A program made the translations under genes and the position numbers. The notes below the pieces were generated by a model that saw only the letters and a list, made by a program, of their open reading frames with translations, did not search any database and was not told the origin of the DNA. A stretch of 64,000 bases of DNA from Oscillospiraceae bacterium (GTDB lineage: Bacteria; Bacillota; Clostridia; Oscillospirales; Oscillospiraceae), in NCBI GenBank assembly GCA_017515345.1, contig JAFWFZ010000038.1, forward strand, positions 38,335 to 102,334. Direction: 5' to 3'. Positions 49,225-59,311 of the stretch are shown piece by piece; positions within the stretch are counted from its first letter, which is position 1, and every line of letters starts with the position of its first letter.

Positions 49225-50609
49225 GTACCTATAACGAGAGTCTGACCCAGGGCAGCGTGGCAAAGGGGCTCCTGAAATTTGCCATTCCCGTCCTGCTGGC
49301 AAATATCCTCCAGATCGTCTATTCCACCACTGATTTGATCATCGTGGGCCGGTTCGCCACTACCGCCGACGTATCCGGCGTTTCCACCGGCAGCATGACC
49401 ATGGGCATCCTCACCATGGCCATGGTAGGGCTGGTCATGGGCGTCACCGTGCTCATCGGACACATGGCCGGGGCCAGGGACGAGACGGGCATCCGACGGG
49501 CGGTGGGCACCTCCATCGTGTTCTTCATCCTGTTCACGGTGGCCGCCATGATCCCGCTCATTGCCCTGAACCACTGGCTGGTGGACGTGATGAACGCCCC
49601 GCCGGAGGCGGTGGCGCAGTCCAGGAGCTATCTGCTCATCTGCTCTGCGGGCACCCCGTTCATCGTGGGCTACAACCTGTTCGGCAGCATGATCCGCGGC
49701 TTTGGGGACTCCAAAACGCCGCTCAAATTCGTGGGCCTGTCCTGCGCGATCAACGTGATACTGGACTACGTGCTGATCCGCTGGCTCCACATGGGCGCCG
49801 CGGGCGCCGCCGTGGCCACCGTGGCCGCCCAGGGCGTGAGCCTGGTGTTCTCCGCCATCCACGTGTTCCGGCACACCTTCGGCTTCCGGCTTCAGCTTCG
49901 TGACCTGCGCATCCACGGGCCGTCCCTGCGCCGGCTCCTGAAGGTGGGCGTTCCCCAGTCCCTGCAGGAGGTGCTGGTGCAGATCTCCTTCATGATCATC
50001 ACCGCTCTCATCAACCGCATGGGCCTCGCCCAGTCCGCCGCCGGCGGGGTCGGGGAGAAGATCATCATCTACCTGACCATGCCCTCCGCCGCCATCTCCT
50101 CGTCGGTCGCCACCATGGCCTCCCACTGTCTGGGCGCGGGCAAGCGCAGCCGGGCGGAGCGGTGCCTGGCGATCGGCGTCTTCTGCGCCTTCTGCATCGG
50201 CATCGTCACCCACCTGGTCGCCCGGTTCTTCGGAGCGGAGCTGGCATCCATATTTACGAAGGACCGCGACGTGGTCTACCACACCGCCCTCTATCTGACC
50301 ACCTACACGCTGGACACCATGCTCACCGCTTTCGTGTTCCCCACGAACAGCTACCTGGCGAGTTGCGGCTACTCCGTGTTCGCCATGGCCCACTCCCTCG
50401 TCACCACCTTCCTGGTGCGGGTGCCGCTGGCTGTCCTGTTCTCCCGTCGTCCGGGCGCGACGCTTATGGACATCGGCTGGGCCGCGCCCATCTCCTCCCT
50501 TGCGTCCATCGTGCTGTGCGTGCTGTTCCTGCTGCTCTATGTGCGCCGGCGGAAGATGCCCGCGGAGAGGATCGCGGCAGAAGCCGCGGAAGCTGCGGAA
50601 GCGGAATGA
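49221..50609 (+). CDS. MATE-family efflux transporter 2
   Basis: This 462-residue 12-helix MATE transporter shares the N-terminal STYNESLTQGSVAKGLL pattern and most motifs with its upstream neighbour (AIPVLLANILQIVYSTTDLI, GFGDSKTPLKF). The tail is Ala/Glu-rich (EAAEAAEAE). The two genes are coupled by overlap, raising the chance of a heterodimer or of a pair with different substrates. Confidence 0.93.
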   Translation: MSTYNESLTQGSVAKGLLKFAIPVLLANILQIVYSTTDLIIVGRFATTADVSGVSTGSMTMGILTMAMVGLVMGVTVLIGHMAGARDETGIRRAVGTSIVFFILFTVAAMIPLIALNHWLVDVMNAPPEAVAQSRSYLLICSAGTPFIVGYNLFGSMIRGFGDSKTPLKFVGLSCAINVILDYVLIRWLHMGAAGAAVATVAAQGVSLVFSAIHVFRHTFGFRLQLRDLRIHGPSLRRLLKVGVPQSLQEVLVQISFMIITALINRMGLAQSAAGGVGEKIIIYLTMPSAAISSSVATMASHCLGAGKRSRAERCLAIGVFCAFCIGIVTHLVARFFGAELASIFTKDRDVVYHTALYLTTYTLDTMLTAFVFPTNSYLASCGYSVFAMAHSLVTTFLVRVPLAVLFSRRPGATLMDIGWAAPISSLASIVLCVLFLLLYVRRRKMPAERIAAEAAEAAEAE

Positions 50610-50622
50610 CCCGAAAAAGGCA

Positions 50623-50664
50623 AAAACCGGCTCCCCATCCGAACGGACAGGGAGCCGGTTTATT
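50623..50664 (+). terminator. Terminator after the MATE pair
   Basis: AAACCGGCTCCC and GGGAGCCGGTTT pair perfectly around a 14-nt loop, followed by ATTTGTTG. Confidence 0.85.
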
Positions 50665-50681
50665 TGTTGTCTGCGGTAAGC

Positions 50682-50889
50682 CCTCGGCAGAGTTCGCCGC
50701 CGAAGGCGTGAATAGAATCCGATCCGTTTTTGCCGCAGCTTTGCCGCGACAAAAACACCCTCAACCGAGCTGTGCGAGGCCCCACGCCGACCAAACCCGG
50801 CGCGTCCCCCGTGCGGCGGGTGCGATGACGCGTGGGTCGTCGCCCCCGTCCCCTCAAATTGGAGCCCAGCGAAGCGGGTCCGATTTGAC
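50682..50889 (+). repeat. Intergenic hairpin repeat, tandem copy A (208 bp)
   Basis: Order: CCTCGGCAGAGTTCGCC; ATAGAATCC; central hairpin GTTTTTG...CAAAAAC (50726-50756); CGAGCTGTGCGAGG; CCGACCAAA; GC-rich inverted repeats; GTCGCCCCCGTCCCCTCAAAT; terminal hairpin (50855-50887). It lies between the MATE pair and enoate-reductase paralogue 3, whose genes converge here. Confidence 0.9.
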
Positions 50890-50901
50890 TGTTCTCAAAA
50901 C

Positions 50902-51109
50902 CCTCGGCAGAGTTCGCCGCCGAAGCCGCGAATAGAATCCAAATCATTTTTCCGGCGGCGTGTACGTCGGAAAAATACCCTGAGACGAGCTATGCGAGTC
51001 CTCGATCCGACCAAATGCGGCGCGAACAACGCCGCGCCGCATGCGATGGAGATCGAGCCGTCGCCCCCGTCCCCTCAAATCGCAAACCAGCGGAGCGTTT
51101 GCGATTTGA
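50902..51109 (+). repeat. Intergenic hairpin repeat, tandem copy B (208 bp)
   Basis: It has the same modules, order and length as copy A, 220 bp further on. The central hairpin reads ATTTTTCCGG...GTCGGAAAAAT (50946-50976) and the terminal hairpin CAAATCGCAAAC...GTTTGCGATTTG (51076-51108), so arm sequences differ while pairing is kept. Confidence 0.9.
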
Positions 51110-51115
51110 CTTAGC

Positions 51116-53065
51116 TTACAGCCTGCCGATGCCCCGGGCGATGGCGTAGGCCTGGCGCGTGGCGGCGATGATATTGTCGCTCTTCACGCAGTCGCCGATC
51201 TCGTGGAATTCGGGGGCGCAGAAGGCCAGGGCGTCCGCCTCCTCGCTGAGGGACTTCGTGCCCACGGCGTAGATGACCGTGTCGGCCTTGATGGTGCTCT
51301 GCCCGTCCGCCGTCTCCACGGTGATCTCCCCGTCGCCCACGGCCACGGCCTTGGTGGAGAAGCAGAGCTCCACGCCCAGGTCCTCTGTGTAGATCTTGTA
51401 GGGCAGGAAGGGGAAGCTGTCCATATCGAAGGGCGGCTTCTCCGCCATCTCCACGATCTTCACCTTGTGGCCGAGCTGCGCCAGCCAGATGCCCAGCTCC
51501 ACGCCCACGAGGCCGGCGCCCAGGATGACCGCGTCACCCTTCACCAGCTCCACGTTGTTGTACACGTCCTCGGCGGCCAGGGCCTTTTCGATGCCGTCGA
51601 TCTTCGGGACGATGGGCCGCGCGCCCAGGGCCGCGATGATCACGTCGGGAGCGGCCAGCCTGGCCAGCTCCGGCGTCACCTCGGTATTCAGGCAGATCCG
51701 GACGCCGTTGAGCTCCAGCAGGCGCTGCTGCCGCTTCAGGTAGAGGCCCAGGTTCTTCTTGAAGGGCACGGAATGCTCGCAGTTGAGGATGCCGCCGAGC
51801 CGGTCGGTCTTCTCGCAGATGGTGACGTCGTGGCCGATCCTGGCAGCCTGGATGGCCGCCTCCATGCCGCCGATGCCGCCGCCGACCACCAGGACCTTTT
51901 TCTTCACCGCGGCCTTTTCGGGCAGCATCTTCACATCCAGCTCCTGGCCGATCTCCGGGTTCAGGGAGCAGCGGAAGATCCGGTGCATGCCCACGTTGTT
52001 GAAGCACTGGAAGCAGCGGATGCAGCGGGCGATCTCGTCGTCCCGGCCGGCGCGCGCCTTGATGGGGAAGTCGGGGTCCGCCAGGGTCTGCCGCGCCACG
52101 TTGACGATGTCCGCGCCGCCGGAGGCGATGAACTCCTCCATGTGGGCCGGGTCGGTGAACGCGCCCACGGTGGCCACAAGGGACTTCTTTACGTATTTCT
52201 TGATCTCCCGGGCATACTTGGAGTTGCAGCCGTCCTCCAGGAACATGGAGGGGTGCACCACGATGAATGTCTTGTCGATCTCGTGGATGCCGGCGGAAAC
52301 ATGGATGATGTCCACCTTTCCGTCAATGGCCTGGGCGATCTTCACGCCCTCGGTGATGTCGTAGCCGCCCTCGGCCACCTCGCTGCCGGAGAAGCGGAAC
52401 TCAATGGGCGTATCCTCCCCCACCGCCCTGCGGATGGAATCGATAACGGCCAGGGGGAAGCGCATGCGGTTCTCAAAGCTGCCGCCCCAGCGGTCGGTGC
52501 GCTTGTTGAAGATGTGGCTCATGAACTGATGGGGCAGCCAGCCGTGGCCCGCGTGGATGGTGATCATGTTGAAGCCGCACTGCTTGGCGAAGGCGGCGGC
52601 CTTGCCGAACTTGTCCACCAGGTCGAGGATCATCTCCTCGCTCATCTCCTCCACGTGGCCGTAGCGCCACTCGCCGCCGGTGGGGCCGTAGAGCTTGGTG
52701 CCGTATTCGTTTTTCGAGGAGATGCTGAACATGCCGTCGTGGGCCAGCTCCGCCGAGGCCACCGCGCCGTTGCGGGTGATGGCCTGGGTCACCTTGCTGA
52801 GGTGGTTCAGGTTTTCGATATCCTCCATATCCGTGAGCCAGGCCAGGTTCTTGCCCGTCTTCACGTCCACGATGCAGTCGCCCACACAGACGGAGGCGTA
52901 GCCGCCCATGGCCTTGCGCTCATAGAAGGCCACCTGCGCCTCGCTGGGATAGCGCTTGGGATCGTCGTTGTAGAAGCCCTGGGGAGCAGAGAAGAGCCTG
53001 TTGCGGAAATAGACGCCCCGGATGCGCAGGGGCTTGAATAGGTTCGGATACTTGATGGTGTCCAT
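51116..53065 (-). CDS. NADH:flavin oxidoreductase / enoate reductase family (paralogue 3)
   Basis: This 649-residue protein repeats the layout of paralogues 1 and 2: FMN barrel (HAGHGWLPHQFMSH, WGGSFENRMRFPLAVI), cysteine motif CIRCFQCFNN...FRCSLNP, and FAD/NAD domain (VLVVGGGIGGMEAAI, AVILGAGLVGVELGI). Barrel residues differ enough from the others to suggest a separate substrate. The ATG at 53065 follows GGAGGG, and the promoter lies at 53098-53126. Confidence 0.92.
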   Translation of the reverse strand: MDTIKYPNLFKPLRIRGVYFRNRLFSAPQGFYNDDPKRYPSEAQVAFYERKAMGGYASVCVGDCIVDVKTGKNLAWLTDMEDIENLNHLSKVTQAITRNGAVASAELAHDGMFSISSKNEYGTKLYGPTGGEWRYGHVEEMSEEMILDLVDKFGKAAAFAKQCGFNMITIHAGHGWLPHQFMSHIFNKRTDRWGGSFENRMRFPLAVIDSIRRAVGEDTPIEFRFSGSEVAEGGYDITEGVKIAQAIDGKVDIIHVSAGIHEIDKTFIVVHPSMFLEDGCNSKYAREIKKYVKKSLVATVGAFTDPAHMEEFIASGGADIVNVARQTLADPDFPIKARAGRDDEIARCIRCFQCFNNVGMHRIFRCSLNPEIGQELDVKMLPEKAAVKKKVLVVGGGIGGMEAAIQAARIGHDVTICEKTDRLGGILNCEHSVPFKKNLGLYLKRQQRLLELNGVRICLNTEVTPELARLAAPDVIIAALGARPIVPKIDGIEKALAAEDVYNNVELVKGDAVILGAGLVGVELGIWLAQLGHKVKIVEMAEKPPFDMDSFPFLPYKIYTEDLGVELCFSTKAVAVGDGEITVETADGQSTIKADTVIYAVGTKSLSEEADALAFCAPEFHEIGDCVKSDNIIAATRQAYAIARGIGRL

Positions 53066-53097
53066 GGTAGTCCCTCCGTTCAGAATTGGTTGTGCCC

Positions 53098-53126
53098 ATT
53101 ATCGCACGGCGGAGCGGGTTTTGCAA
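53098..53126 (-). promoter_or_regulatory. Promoter of enoate-reductase paralogue 3
   Basis: TTGCAA (53121-53126) and GATAAT (53098-53103) are 17 bp apart on the minus strand. Confidence 0.7.
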
Positions 53127-53189
53127 CTTCCCGTACACTTTTTTTCCGTTTCATGCTATAATCGTCGGAGAAAACGTCAGGAGGCGCGC

Positions 53190-53702
53190 ATGGAATACGA
53201 GCTGATCCGATCAAAACGAAAAAGCATAGCCATCGAGATCACCCGGGACTGCCGGCTTCTCGTCCGGGCGCCGAGCCGATATCCCAGGGCGGAGATCGAC
53301 CGGTTCGTGGAGAGCCGCCGGGACTGGATCGAGAGTCATATGGAGAGCCAGCGTCTCCGCGCCGAGGCGCACCCGGAGCCGGACGAGGCGGAGCGTCGGC
53401 GTCTCATCGCCCTGGCGAAGGAGCAGCTCCCGCCCCTGGTGGCGCGCTACGCCGCGGCCATGGGCCTGACGCCCTCCCGGATCACCATTACCGGGGCGCG
53501 CACCCGCTTCGGAAGCTGCAGCGGGAAAAACGCCCTCAGCTTCTCCTGGCGGCTGATGGAGTACCCGCGGGAGGCGGTGGAGCTGGTGGTGGTCCACGAG
53601 CTGTGCCACTTTGTCCATAAAAACCACGGCCCGGAGTTTTACCGGCTCCTGGGTTCCGTGCTGCCCGATCACAGGGAGCGGAAAGCGCTCCTGAAAAAGT
53701 AA
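53190..53702 (+). CDS. YgjP-family metallopeptidase-like protein (DUF45)
   Basis: This 170-residue protein has the zinc-binding HELCHFVHKNHG (HExxH with a third His) and RFGSCSGKNALSFSWRLM, the standard YgjP/DUF45 features. These are predicted metal-dependent hydrolases; no substrate is known. AGGAGG precedes the ATG at 53190. DUF2461 and HAD genes follow at 10 and 1 bp. Confidence 0.92.
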   Translation: MEYELIRSKRKSIAIEITRDCRLLVRAPSRYPRAEIDRFVESRRDWIESHMESQRLRAEAHPEPDEAERRRLIALAKEQLPPLVARYAAAMGLTPSRITITGARTRFGSCSGKNALSFSWRLMEYPREAVELVVVHELCHFVHKNHGPEFYRLLGSVLPDHRERKALLKK

Positions 53703-53712
53703 CGGAGGAACT

Positions 53713-54393
53713 ATGGATTTTGACAGGATGCTGGGCTACGCCTCTGCGCTGGCTCAAAACAACCGCCGGGAGTGGTTCCACGAGCACCACGGCGAGTACG
53801 CGGAGGCGAGGGGGGACTTCGTCCAGCTGCTGGAGCTGATGCGCTTCTCGCTGGCCGACGCGTCGCCGGAGCTGGGAAGCTCCATCATGCACATGAATGT
53901 GAAGGACTGGATGTACCGCACCGCGAGGGACGCGCGCATCTATAAGAACGCGCCGCCCTACAACCCCGCCTGGCGGGCCTACATCGCCGCGGACCGGAGG
54001 AGCTGGGGGCCCATCGGCTACTTCCTCAGCATCTTTCCCGGCGAGAGCCTGTTCGGCACGGGCGTCGGCTTCCGGGAGACGGAGGCGGTGAACCGGGTGC
54101 GGATCTTCATCGCGGAGCATTTTGAGGAATTCGACGCCATCCGGCGGGAAAACCGGCTCACCATCGAGGGGGATGCCCTCAAGCGCACGCCCTGCGGCTA
54201 TGATGACAGCCACCCCGCCGCGGAGTGGATCCGGCACAAGAGCTGGCTCATCGTGGAGCATATCCCGGACAGGAAGCTCACCGACTTCACCGCCTTCTGC
54301 CGGCTGGCGGCAAAAACGGTGAAGCGGATGGAACCCATGCGCCTGTTCCTGCTGCGGGCCGTCGGCATGGAGCCCGGCCGGGAGGAGGAATAA
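53713..54393 (+). CDS. DUF2461 family protein
   Basis: This 226-residue protein matches the DUF2461/TIGR02453 pattern: NNRREWFHEHHGEY, RDARIYKNAPPYNP and GYFLSIFPGESLFGTG. No function is established for the family. It sits in a compact plus-strand run with the YgjP and HAD genes. Confidence 0.9.
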   Translation: MDFDRMLGYASALAQNNRREWFHEHHGEYAEARGDFVQLLELMRFSLADASPELGSSIMHMNVKDWMYRTARDARIYKNAPPYNPAWRAYIAADRRSWGPIGYFLSIFPGESLFGTGVGFRETEAVNRVRIFIAEHFEEFDAIRRENRLTIEGDALKRTPCGYDDSHPAAEWIRHKSWLIVEHIPDRKLTDFTAFCRLAAKTVKRMEPMRLFLLRAVGMEPGREEE

Positions 54394-54394
54394 G

Positions 54395-55030
54395 ATGGGG
54401 AAAGCGATCCTTTTCGACCTGGACGGGACCCTGTGGGACTCGTCGGAGCAGGTCACGGAAGCCTGGAACCTGGTGTTTGAGCGGGAGGGCGTTCCCGTTC
54501 GCCTCACAGGGGACGATATGCGCCGCCTCATGGGCAGAACCATGGACGAGATCGCCCTCGCCGTCTTTCCCGAGGACGACCGGGCGTACCGGGAGCGGAT
54601 GCTGGACGCCTGCTGCCGGGAGGAGAACGAGTATCTCCGGCTCCACGGGGCCGTGCTCTATCCGGGACTGCGGGAGACGCTGGAAGCGCTGGCGCGGGAG
54701 CACGGGCTGTTCATCGTCAGCAACTGCCAGACCGGCTATATCGAGGCGTTTCTGGAGGCGCATGACCTGGCGCCGCTCTTCCGGGACCATGAGTGCTTCG
54801 GCAGGACGGGCCGGGGCAAGGCGGAGAATATCCGCATCCTTCTTGAGCGGCAGGGCGCGCGGGACGCCGTATATGTGGGGGACACGGCGGGGGATGAGGC
54901 TTCGGCCGCCGCGGCCGGGATCCCCTTCATCCACGCGGCCTACGGCTTCGGCAAAGCGGAGTCGCCCGCGGCCGTGATCCGGCGCATCACCGAGCTGCCG
55001 GAGGCGCTGAAAGCGTTGGAAAACCGCTGA
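54395..55030 (+). CDS. HAD-superfamily hydrolase (phosphoglycolate phosphatase-like)
   Basis: This 211-residue protein has all four HAD motifs: LFDLDGTLWDS with the nucleophile Asp, the Ser/Asn of IVSNCQTGY, the Lys in GKAENI, and VGDTAGDEAS. The cap domain is helical, as in phosphoglycolate phosphatases and beta-phosphoglucomutases. Substrate cannot be told. It starts 1 bp after the DUF2461 stop. Confidence 0.92.
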   Translation: MGKAILFDLDGTLWDSSEQVTEAWNLVFEREGVPVRLTGDDMRRLMGRTMDEIALAVFPEDDRAYRERMLDACCREENEYLRLHGAVLYPGLRETLEALAREHGLFIVSNCQTGYIEAFLEAHDLAPLFRDHECFGRTGRGKAENIRILLERQGARDAVYVGDTAGDEASAAAAGIPFIHAAYGFGKAESPAAVIRRITELPEALKALENR

Positions 55031-55110
55031 TCGGTTTTGAACGTCGCCCCATTCGCCGGTATTCCGTGTCGGCGAACGGGGCGCTGCCGTATATCAAAAG
55101 GGATACGGGC

Positions 55111-55160
55111 AAAAAGAGAGGGTCTGCCATCTGCTCAGGACAGATGTCAGACCCTCTTTA
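55111..55160. terminator. Terminator between the HAD gene and tsf
   Basis: AGAGGGTCTG and CAGACCCTCT form the outer stem, with CATCTG/CAGATG inside; A and T tracts lie on both sides, so it can serve both convergent transcripts. Confidence 0.85.
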
Positions 55161-55185
55161 TTCCGTGCTTGTTTTCTCTCCGGGC

Positions 55186-56096
55186 TTACTTCACCATGCT
55201 GGCGATCTCTTCCGCGAAGTTCTCCTGCTTCTTCTCGATGCCCTCGCCCTTCTCGAAGCGAACGGCGTCCACGAAGGTCACGGCGCCGCCCAGTTCCTTG
55301 GCGGCCTTGTTCATGTACTGCTCCACAGTGACGTCGCCGTCCTTGACGAACGCCTGCTGCAGGAGGCAGTTTTCGGTGTAGAACTTGTTGAGCTTGCCCA
55401 TGACGATCTTTTCCTTGACCTGCTGGGGCTTGCCGGCCATCTTCTCGTCGTTGTCCATCTGGGCCAGCATGATCTTCTTCTCTTCCGCGATCACCTCGTC
55501 GGTGACCTGGCTCTTATCCCAGAAGCGGGGATTGAGCGCGGCGATCTGCATGGCGAGATCCTTGCCGATGACGGTGGCGTCGATGCCGCCCTCCACCTTC
55601 AGGTTCACGATGACGCCGATCTTGCCGCCGGCATGGATATAGGGGACGGAAACGTTCTCGGGGAAGCGGACGAAGCGGCGGACCTTGATGTTCTCGCCGA
55701 TGACGAGGACCATCTCCTGCTGCTGCTCGGTCACGGTCCTGCCGGTATCGCCGTAGGTGCACGCCATGAGCGCGTCCAGATCGGCGGGAGCGTCCTTGGC
55801 GACCACGTCGGCCACGCCCTTGACGAAGTCCACGAACTTGTCGTTCTTGGCGACGAAGTCGGTCTCGGCGTTGACCTCGACCACCACGCCGACGCCGTCG
55901 ATCACCGCGGCGTAAGCCATACCCTCGGCGGCGATGCGGCCGGCCTTCTTCTGGGAAGCGGCAAGGCCCTTCTCACGGAGGATCTCGATCGCCTTATCCA
56001 CGTTGCCGTCGGCCTCGGTCAGGGCCTTTTTGCAGTCCATCATGCCGACGCCGGTCATCTCTCTGAGGTTCTTAACATCCTGAGCAGTGAATGCCA

Positions 56097-56097
<1 letters not shown>
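55186..56097 (-). CDS. tsf: Translation elongation factor Ts
   Basis: This 303-residue protein begins with the EF-Ts UBA domain (VKNLREMTGVGMMDCKKAL) and has the core NAETDFVAKNDKF. It recycles EF-Tu by nucleotide exchange. The ATG overlaps the rpsB stop by one base (TAATG), the usual coupling. Confidence 0.97.
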
Positions 56098-56855
<758 letters not shown>

Positions 56856-56956
56856 TTTTTATTCCTCCTTTAGTTTGATCCTCCGGGATCTTCCGCCCCC
56901 GCGCAAACCGCGAGCGGCACCTGCGCGAAGTCCGATCCCGTGCGTGATGCTGAAAC

Positions 56957-56985
56957 AGTATAGCAGATGGCTTTGGCAAATGCAA
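56957..56985 (-). promoter_or_regulatory. Promoter of rpsB-tsf
   Basis: TTGCAT (56980-56985) and TATACT (56957-56962) are 17 bp apart on the minus strand, about 100 bp upstream of rpsB. Confidence 0.75.
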
Positions 56986-57013
56986 ATACTTTTTTAGCTT
57001 TTTTCCGTAAAAA

Positions 57014-57904
57014 TCAGGCCGACAGGTACTTTTTCAGGAATTCCACGGCCACAGCCTCCATATCCGGCTTCATGAAGCCGAAATCGCCGTGCATGAAGCC
57101 CTCCCGCTCCACATACTGCACGTCCCTGCCGCCTTTGATCTCCGTGAGGCGCCGACAGAGCATCCGGGACTCCTCGACCGGAACGATGTGGTCGTCGTCG
57201 CCGTGGAACAGGAGGATGGGCGGGAAGGCCGGCGTCAGGAAATTCATGGGGTTCGTGAAATACATGAGTCCGGGGATGGCGTCCGGCGCCGCGCCGCAGA
57301 GCAGCGCCTCAAAGGACGGCATATCCGGGTTGTTGAAGGATTTGGACTGGAGGACCAGGTCGAAGGTGCCGAACCAGCTGATCACTGCCTGCACGCGGCT
57401 GGAGTAGCTGGCGCAGCCCATGCTCAGATCCTCGAAGGCGGGATCGTCCTGGGTGGCGGCGGCCATGACAGCGTAGTAGCCTCCCGCGGAGGTGCCGCCC
57501 ACGGCGAAGCGGTCGCCGTCCAGCATGTATTTCGCGGCGTTTGCCCGCAGGAACCGGATGGCAGCCTTCAGATCGAAGAGCCCGGCGGGGTATTTGGCCT
57601 CTCCCGCCAGCCGGTACTCCACGCTGACCACGGCGAAGCCGTAACGGATGGCATTCAGGATGGTGCCCACCTGGGCGTCGCCCTTCTTCCCGCCGAAGAA
57701 CCCGCCGCCGTGGATGAAGATCATGGTGGGGAAGGGCCCTTCGCCCTCCTCCGGGAGATAGATGTCCAGCTTCTGCGAGGGGGACTGGGACGCGTAGGGG
57801 ATATCCATAAATCTCCGGGATATGCCTGTCACGTCAATGAGCGGGGGCTCCACAGTCTCGGCCGCCCAGCCGCCGGGGATGGTGAATACGTTGTTCTGTT
57901 CCAT
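57014..57904 (-). CDS. Alpha/beta hydrolase (carboxylesterase/lipase-like)
   Basis: This 296-residue hydrolase starts at the ATG at 57904 (AGGAGG upstream). It has the HGGG oxyanion motif (FIHGGGFFGG), nucleophile elbow GTSAGG, an Asp in HGDDDHIVP and a catalytic His near GFMHGDFG. This is the hormone-sensitive-lipase/BD-FAE type. The substrate is unknown. A promoter (TCGACA, 17 bp, TATACT) lies at 57937-57965. Confidence 0.9.
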   Translation of the reverse strand: MEQNNVFTIPGGWAAETVEPPLIDVTGISRRFMDIPYASQSPSQKLDIYLPEEGEGPFPTMIFIHGGGFFGGKKGDAQVGTILNAIRYGFAVVSVEYRLAGEAKYPAGLFDLKAAIRFLRANAAKYMLDGDRFAVGGTSAGGYYAVMAAATQDDPAFEDLSMGCASYSSRVQAVISWFGTFDLVLQSKSFNNPDMPSFEALLCGAAPDAIPGLMYFTNPMNFLTPAFPPILLFHGDDDHIVPVEESRMLCRRLTEIKGGRDVQYVEREGFMHGDFGFMKPDMEAVAVEFLKKYLSA

Positions 57905-57936
57905 GCCGTTTGCCTCCTTTGGTATGATTTGTCTCC

Positions 57937-57965
57937 AGTATACTCCGTATGCGGAGGTTTGTCGA
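57937..57965 (-). promoter_or_regulatory. Promoter of the 57014 hydrolase
   Basis: TCGACA (57960-57965) and TATACT (57937-57942) are 17 bp apart on the minus strand. Confidence 0.65.
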
Positions 57966-58018
57966 GCGGAACGGAGAAAAACGAATGGCGGCCCCGCCGG
58001 ACAGTGCGAAAATAATAC

Positions 58019-58047
58019 TTGCCTCAAACAGGCGAAAAGCTTATAAT
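58019..58047 (+). promoter_or_regulatory. Promoter of the iron alcohol dehydrogenase gene
   Basis: TTGCCT (58019-58024) and a perfect TATAAT (58042-58047) are 17 bp apart. Confidence 0.75.
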
Positions 58048-58110
58048 AAATTGTTGAAAAGGATCAAAGGAACCAAACACTGTACATTTGATTTTACAGG
58101 AGGAAATACC

Positions 58111-59271
58111 ATGGCTTATCAGTTCTTTTCCGTGCCCTGCCCCATTACTGTCGGCTGCGGGGCCATCGCCATTCTGGGCGACGAGATCAAAAACCGCGGC
58201 CTCAAGAAGCCCCTTATCGTATTTGATGCGGGCGTGAAGGAGGCCGGCATCCCCGATAAGGTCATCAAGATACTGGATGAAGCCGGTCTGGACTACGCCT
58301 GCTTCGACGGGGTCCACGCCGACCCCTCCGTGGACGTGGTGGACGCCTGCGCCGCCGTGGCGAAGGCCGAGGGCGTGGACTGTCTCATCGGCGTGGGCGG
58401 CGGCAGCAGCATGGACACCGCCAAGGCCACCTCCATCTTCACCAGCGGCTTTGAGGGCGACGCCCGCTTTTACGTGCGGCAGACCCCCATCAAGGTGGAG
58501 ACAACCACCCCCGTGTTCCTGGTGCCCACCACCACCGGCACCGGCGCCGAGTGCACCTCCGTTGCCATCATCTCCGTACCCGAGAAGAACGTGAAGTGGA
58601 GCGTCAACGTGAACACCACCCTGGGCGTGGTGGATCCGGAGCTCACCGTGACCCTGCCCCCGCTTTACACCGCCACCACCGGACTGGACGCGCTTGCCCA
58701 CGCCACCGAGGGCATCACCGCCAGCACCTCCAACATCCACGCCACCTACATGGGCCTGGGCGCCGTTAGAAAGATCGCCGATCACCTGGTGGACTGCTAC
58801 AACCATCCCACGGACATCAACGCCCGCACCGAAATGGCCATCGCCGCCGACTGGGCCGGAATGGCCTTCAACAACCCCCTGACCCACCTGAGCCACGCCA
58901 TGGGCGACGCCTTCGGCTGCCACTTCCACACCCCCCACGGCCTGAGCTGCAGCCTGGGCCTGGCGGATACCATGCGTCTGGTGGCGGAGGCGCGCAAGGA
59001 CGATATGAAGGTCATCGCTGAGGCTATGCGCATCGAGCTCACCGGCAGCGAGACCGGCAGGGAGCTGGGCGAGCTGGTGGCGCAGAAGATCTTCGGCATG
59101 ATGCACGCCATGAATATGCCCTCCCTCAAGTCCCTGGGCTGCTCCAGGGAGGAGATCGTGGGTCTGGCGAAGGAAGTGACCGAGAACCATCTCTGCACCC
59201 ACAGCCCCATCCCCGTCACCCTGGAGCTGATGGAAAAGCTGCTGGGCGACGTGTACGACAACTACCAGTAA
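58111..59271 (+). CDS. Iron-containing alcohol dehydrogenase
   Basis: This 386-residue group III alcohol dehydrogenase has the NAD-binding GVGGGSSMDTAKA, PTTTGTGAE, and the metal ligands in GLDALAHATEG (Asp and His), HLSHAMG and FHTPHG (His). These enzymes interconvert aldehydes or ketones and alcohols with NAD(P)H. It could work on products linked to the AOR, but no link is shown. AGGAGG precedes the ATG at 58111. Confidence 0.94.
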   Translation: MAYQFFSVPCPITVGCGAIAILGDEIKNRGLKKPLIVFDAGVKEAGIPDKVIKILDEAGLDYACFDGVHADPSVDVVDACAAVAKAEGVDCLIGVGGGSSMDTAKATSIFTSGFEGDARFYVRQTPIKVETTTPVFLVPTTTGTGAECTSVAIISVPEKNVKWSVNVNTTLGVVDPELTVTLPPLYTATTGLDALAHATEGITASTSNIHATYMGLGAVRKIADHLVDCYNHPTDINARTEMAIAADWAGMAFNNPLTHLSHAMGDAFGCHFHTPHGLSCSLGLADTMRLVAEARKDDMKVIAEAMRIELTGSETGRELGELVAQKIFGMMHAMNMPSLKSLGCSREEIVGLAKEVTENHLCTHSPIPVTLELMEKLLGDVYDNYQ

Positions 59272-59311
59272 GTCTGACCGCAAACGCCCGTTTATCGAAG
59301 CATAACAATGA

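Noticed and set aside
50682..51109. CRISPR array between the MATE pair and paralogue 3
   Set aside because: There are only two long, similar units of 208 bp, with no short identical repeats or unique spacers, and no cas genes.
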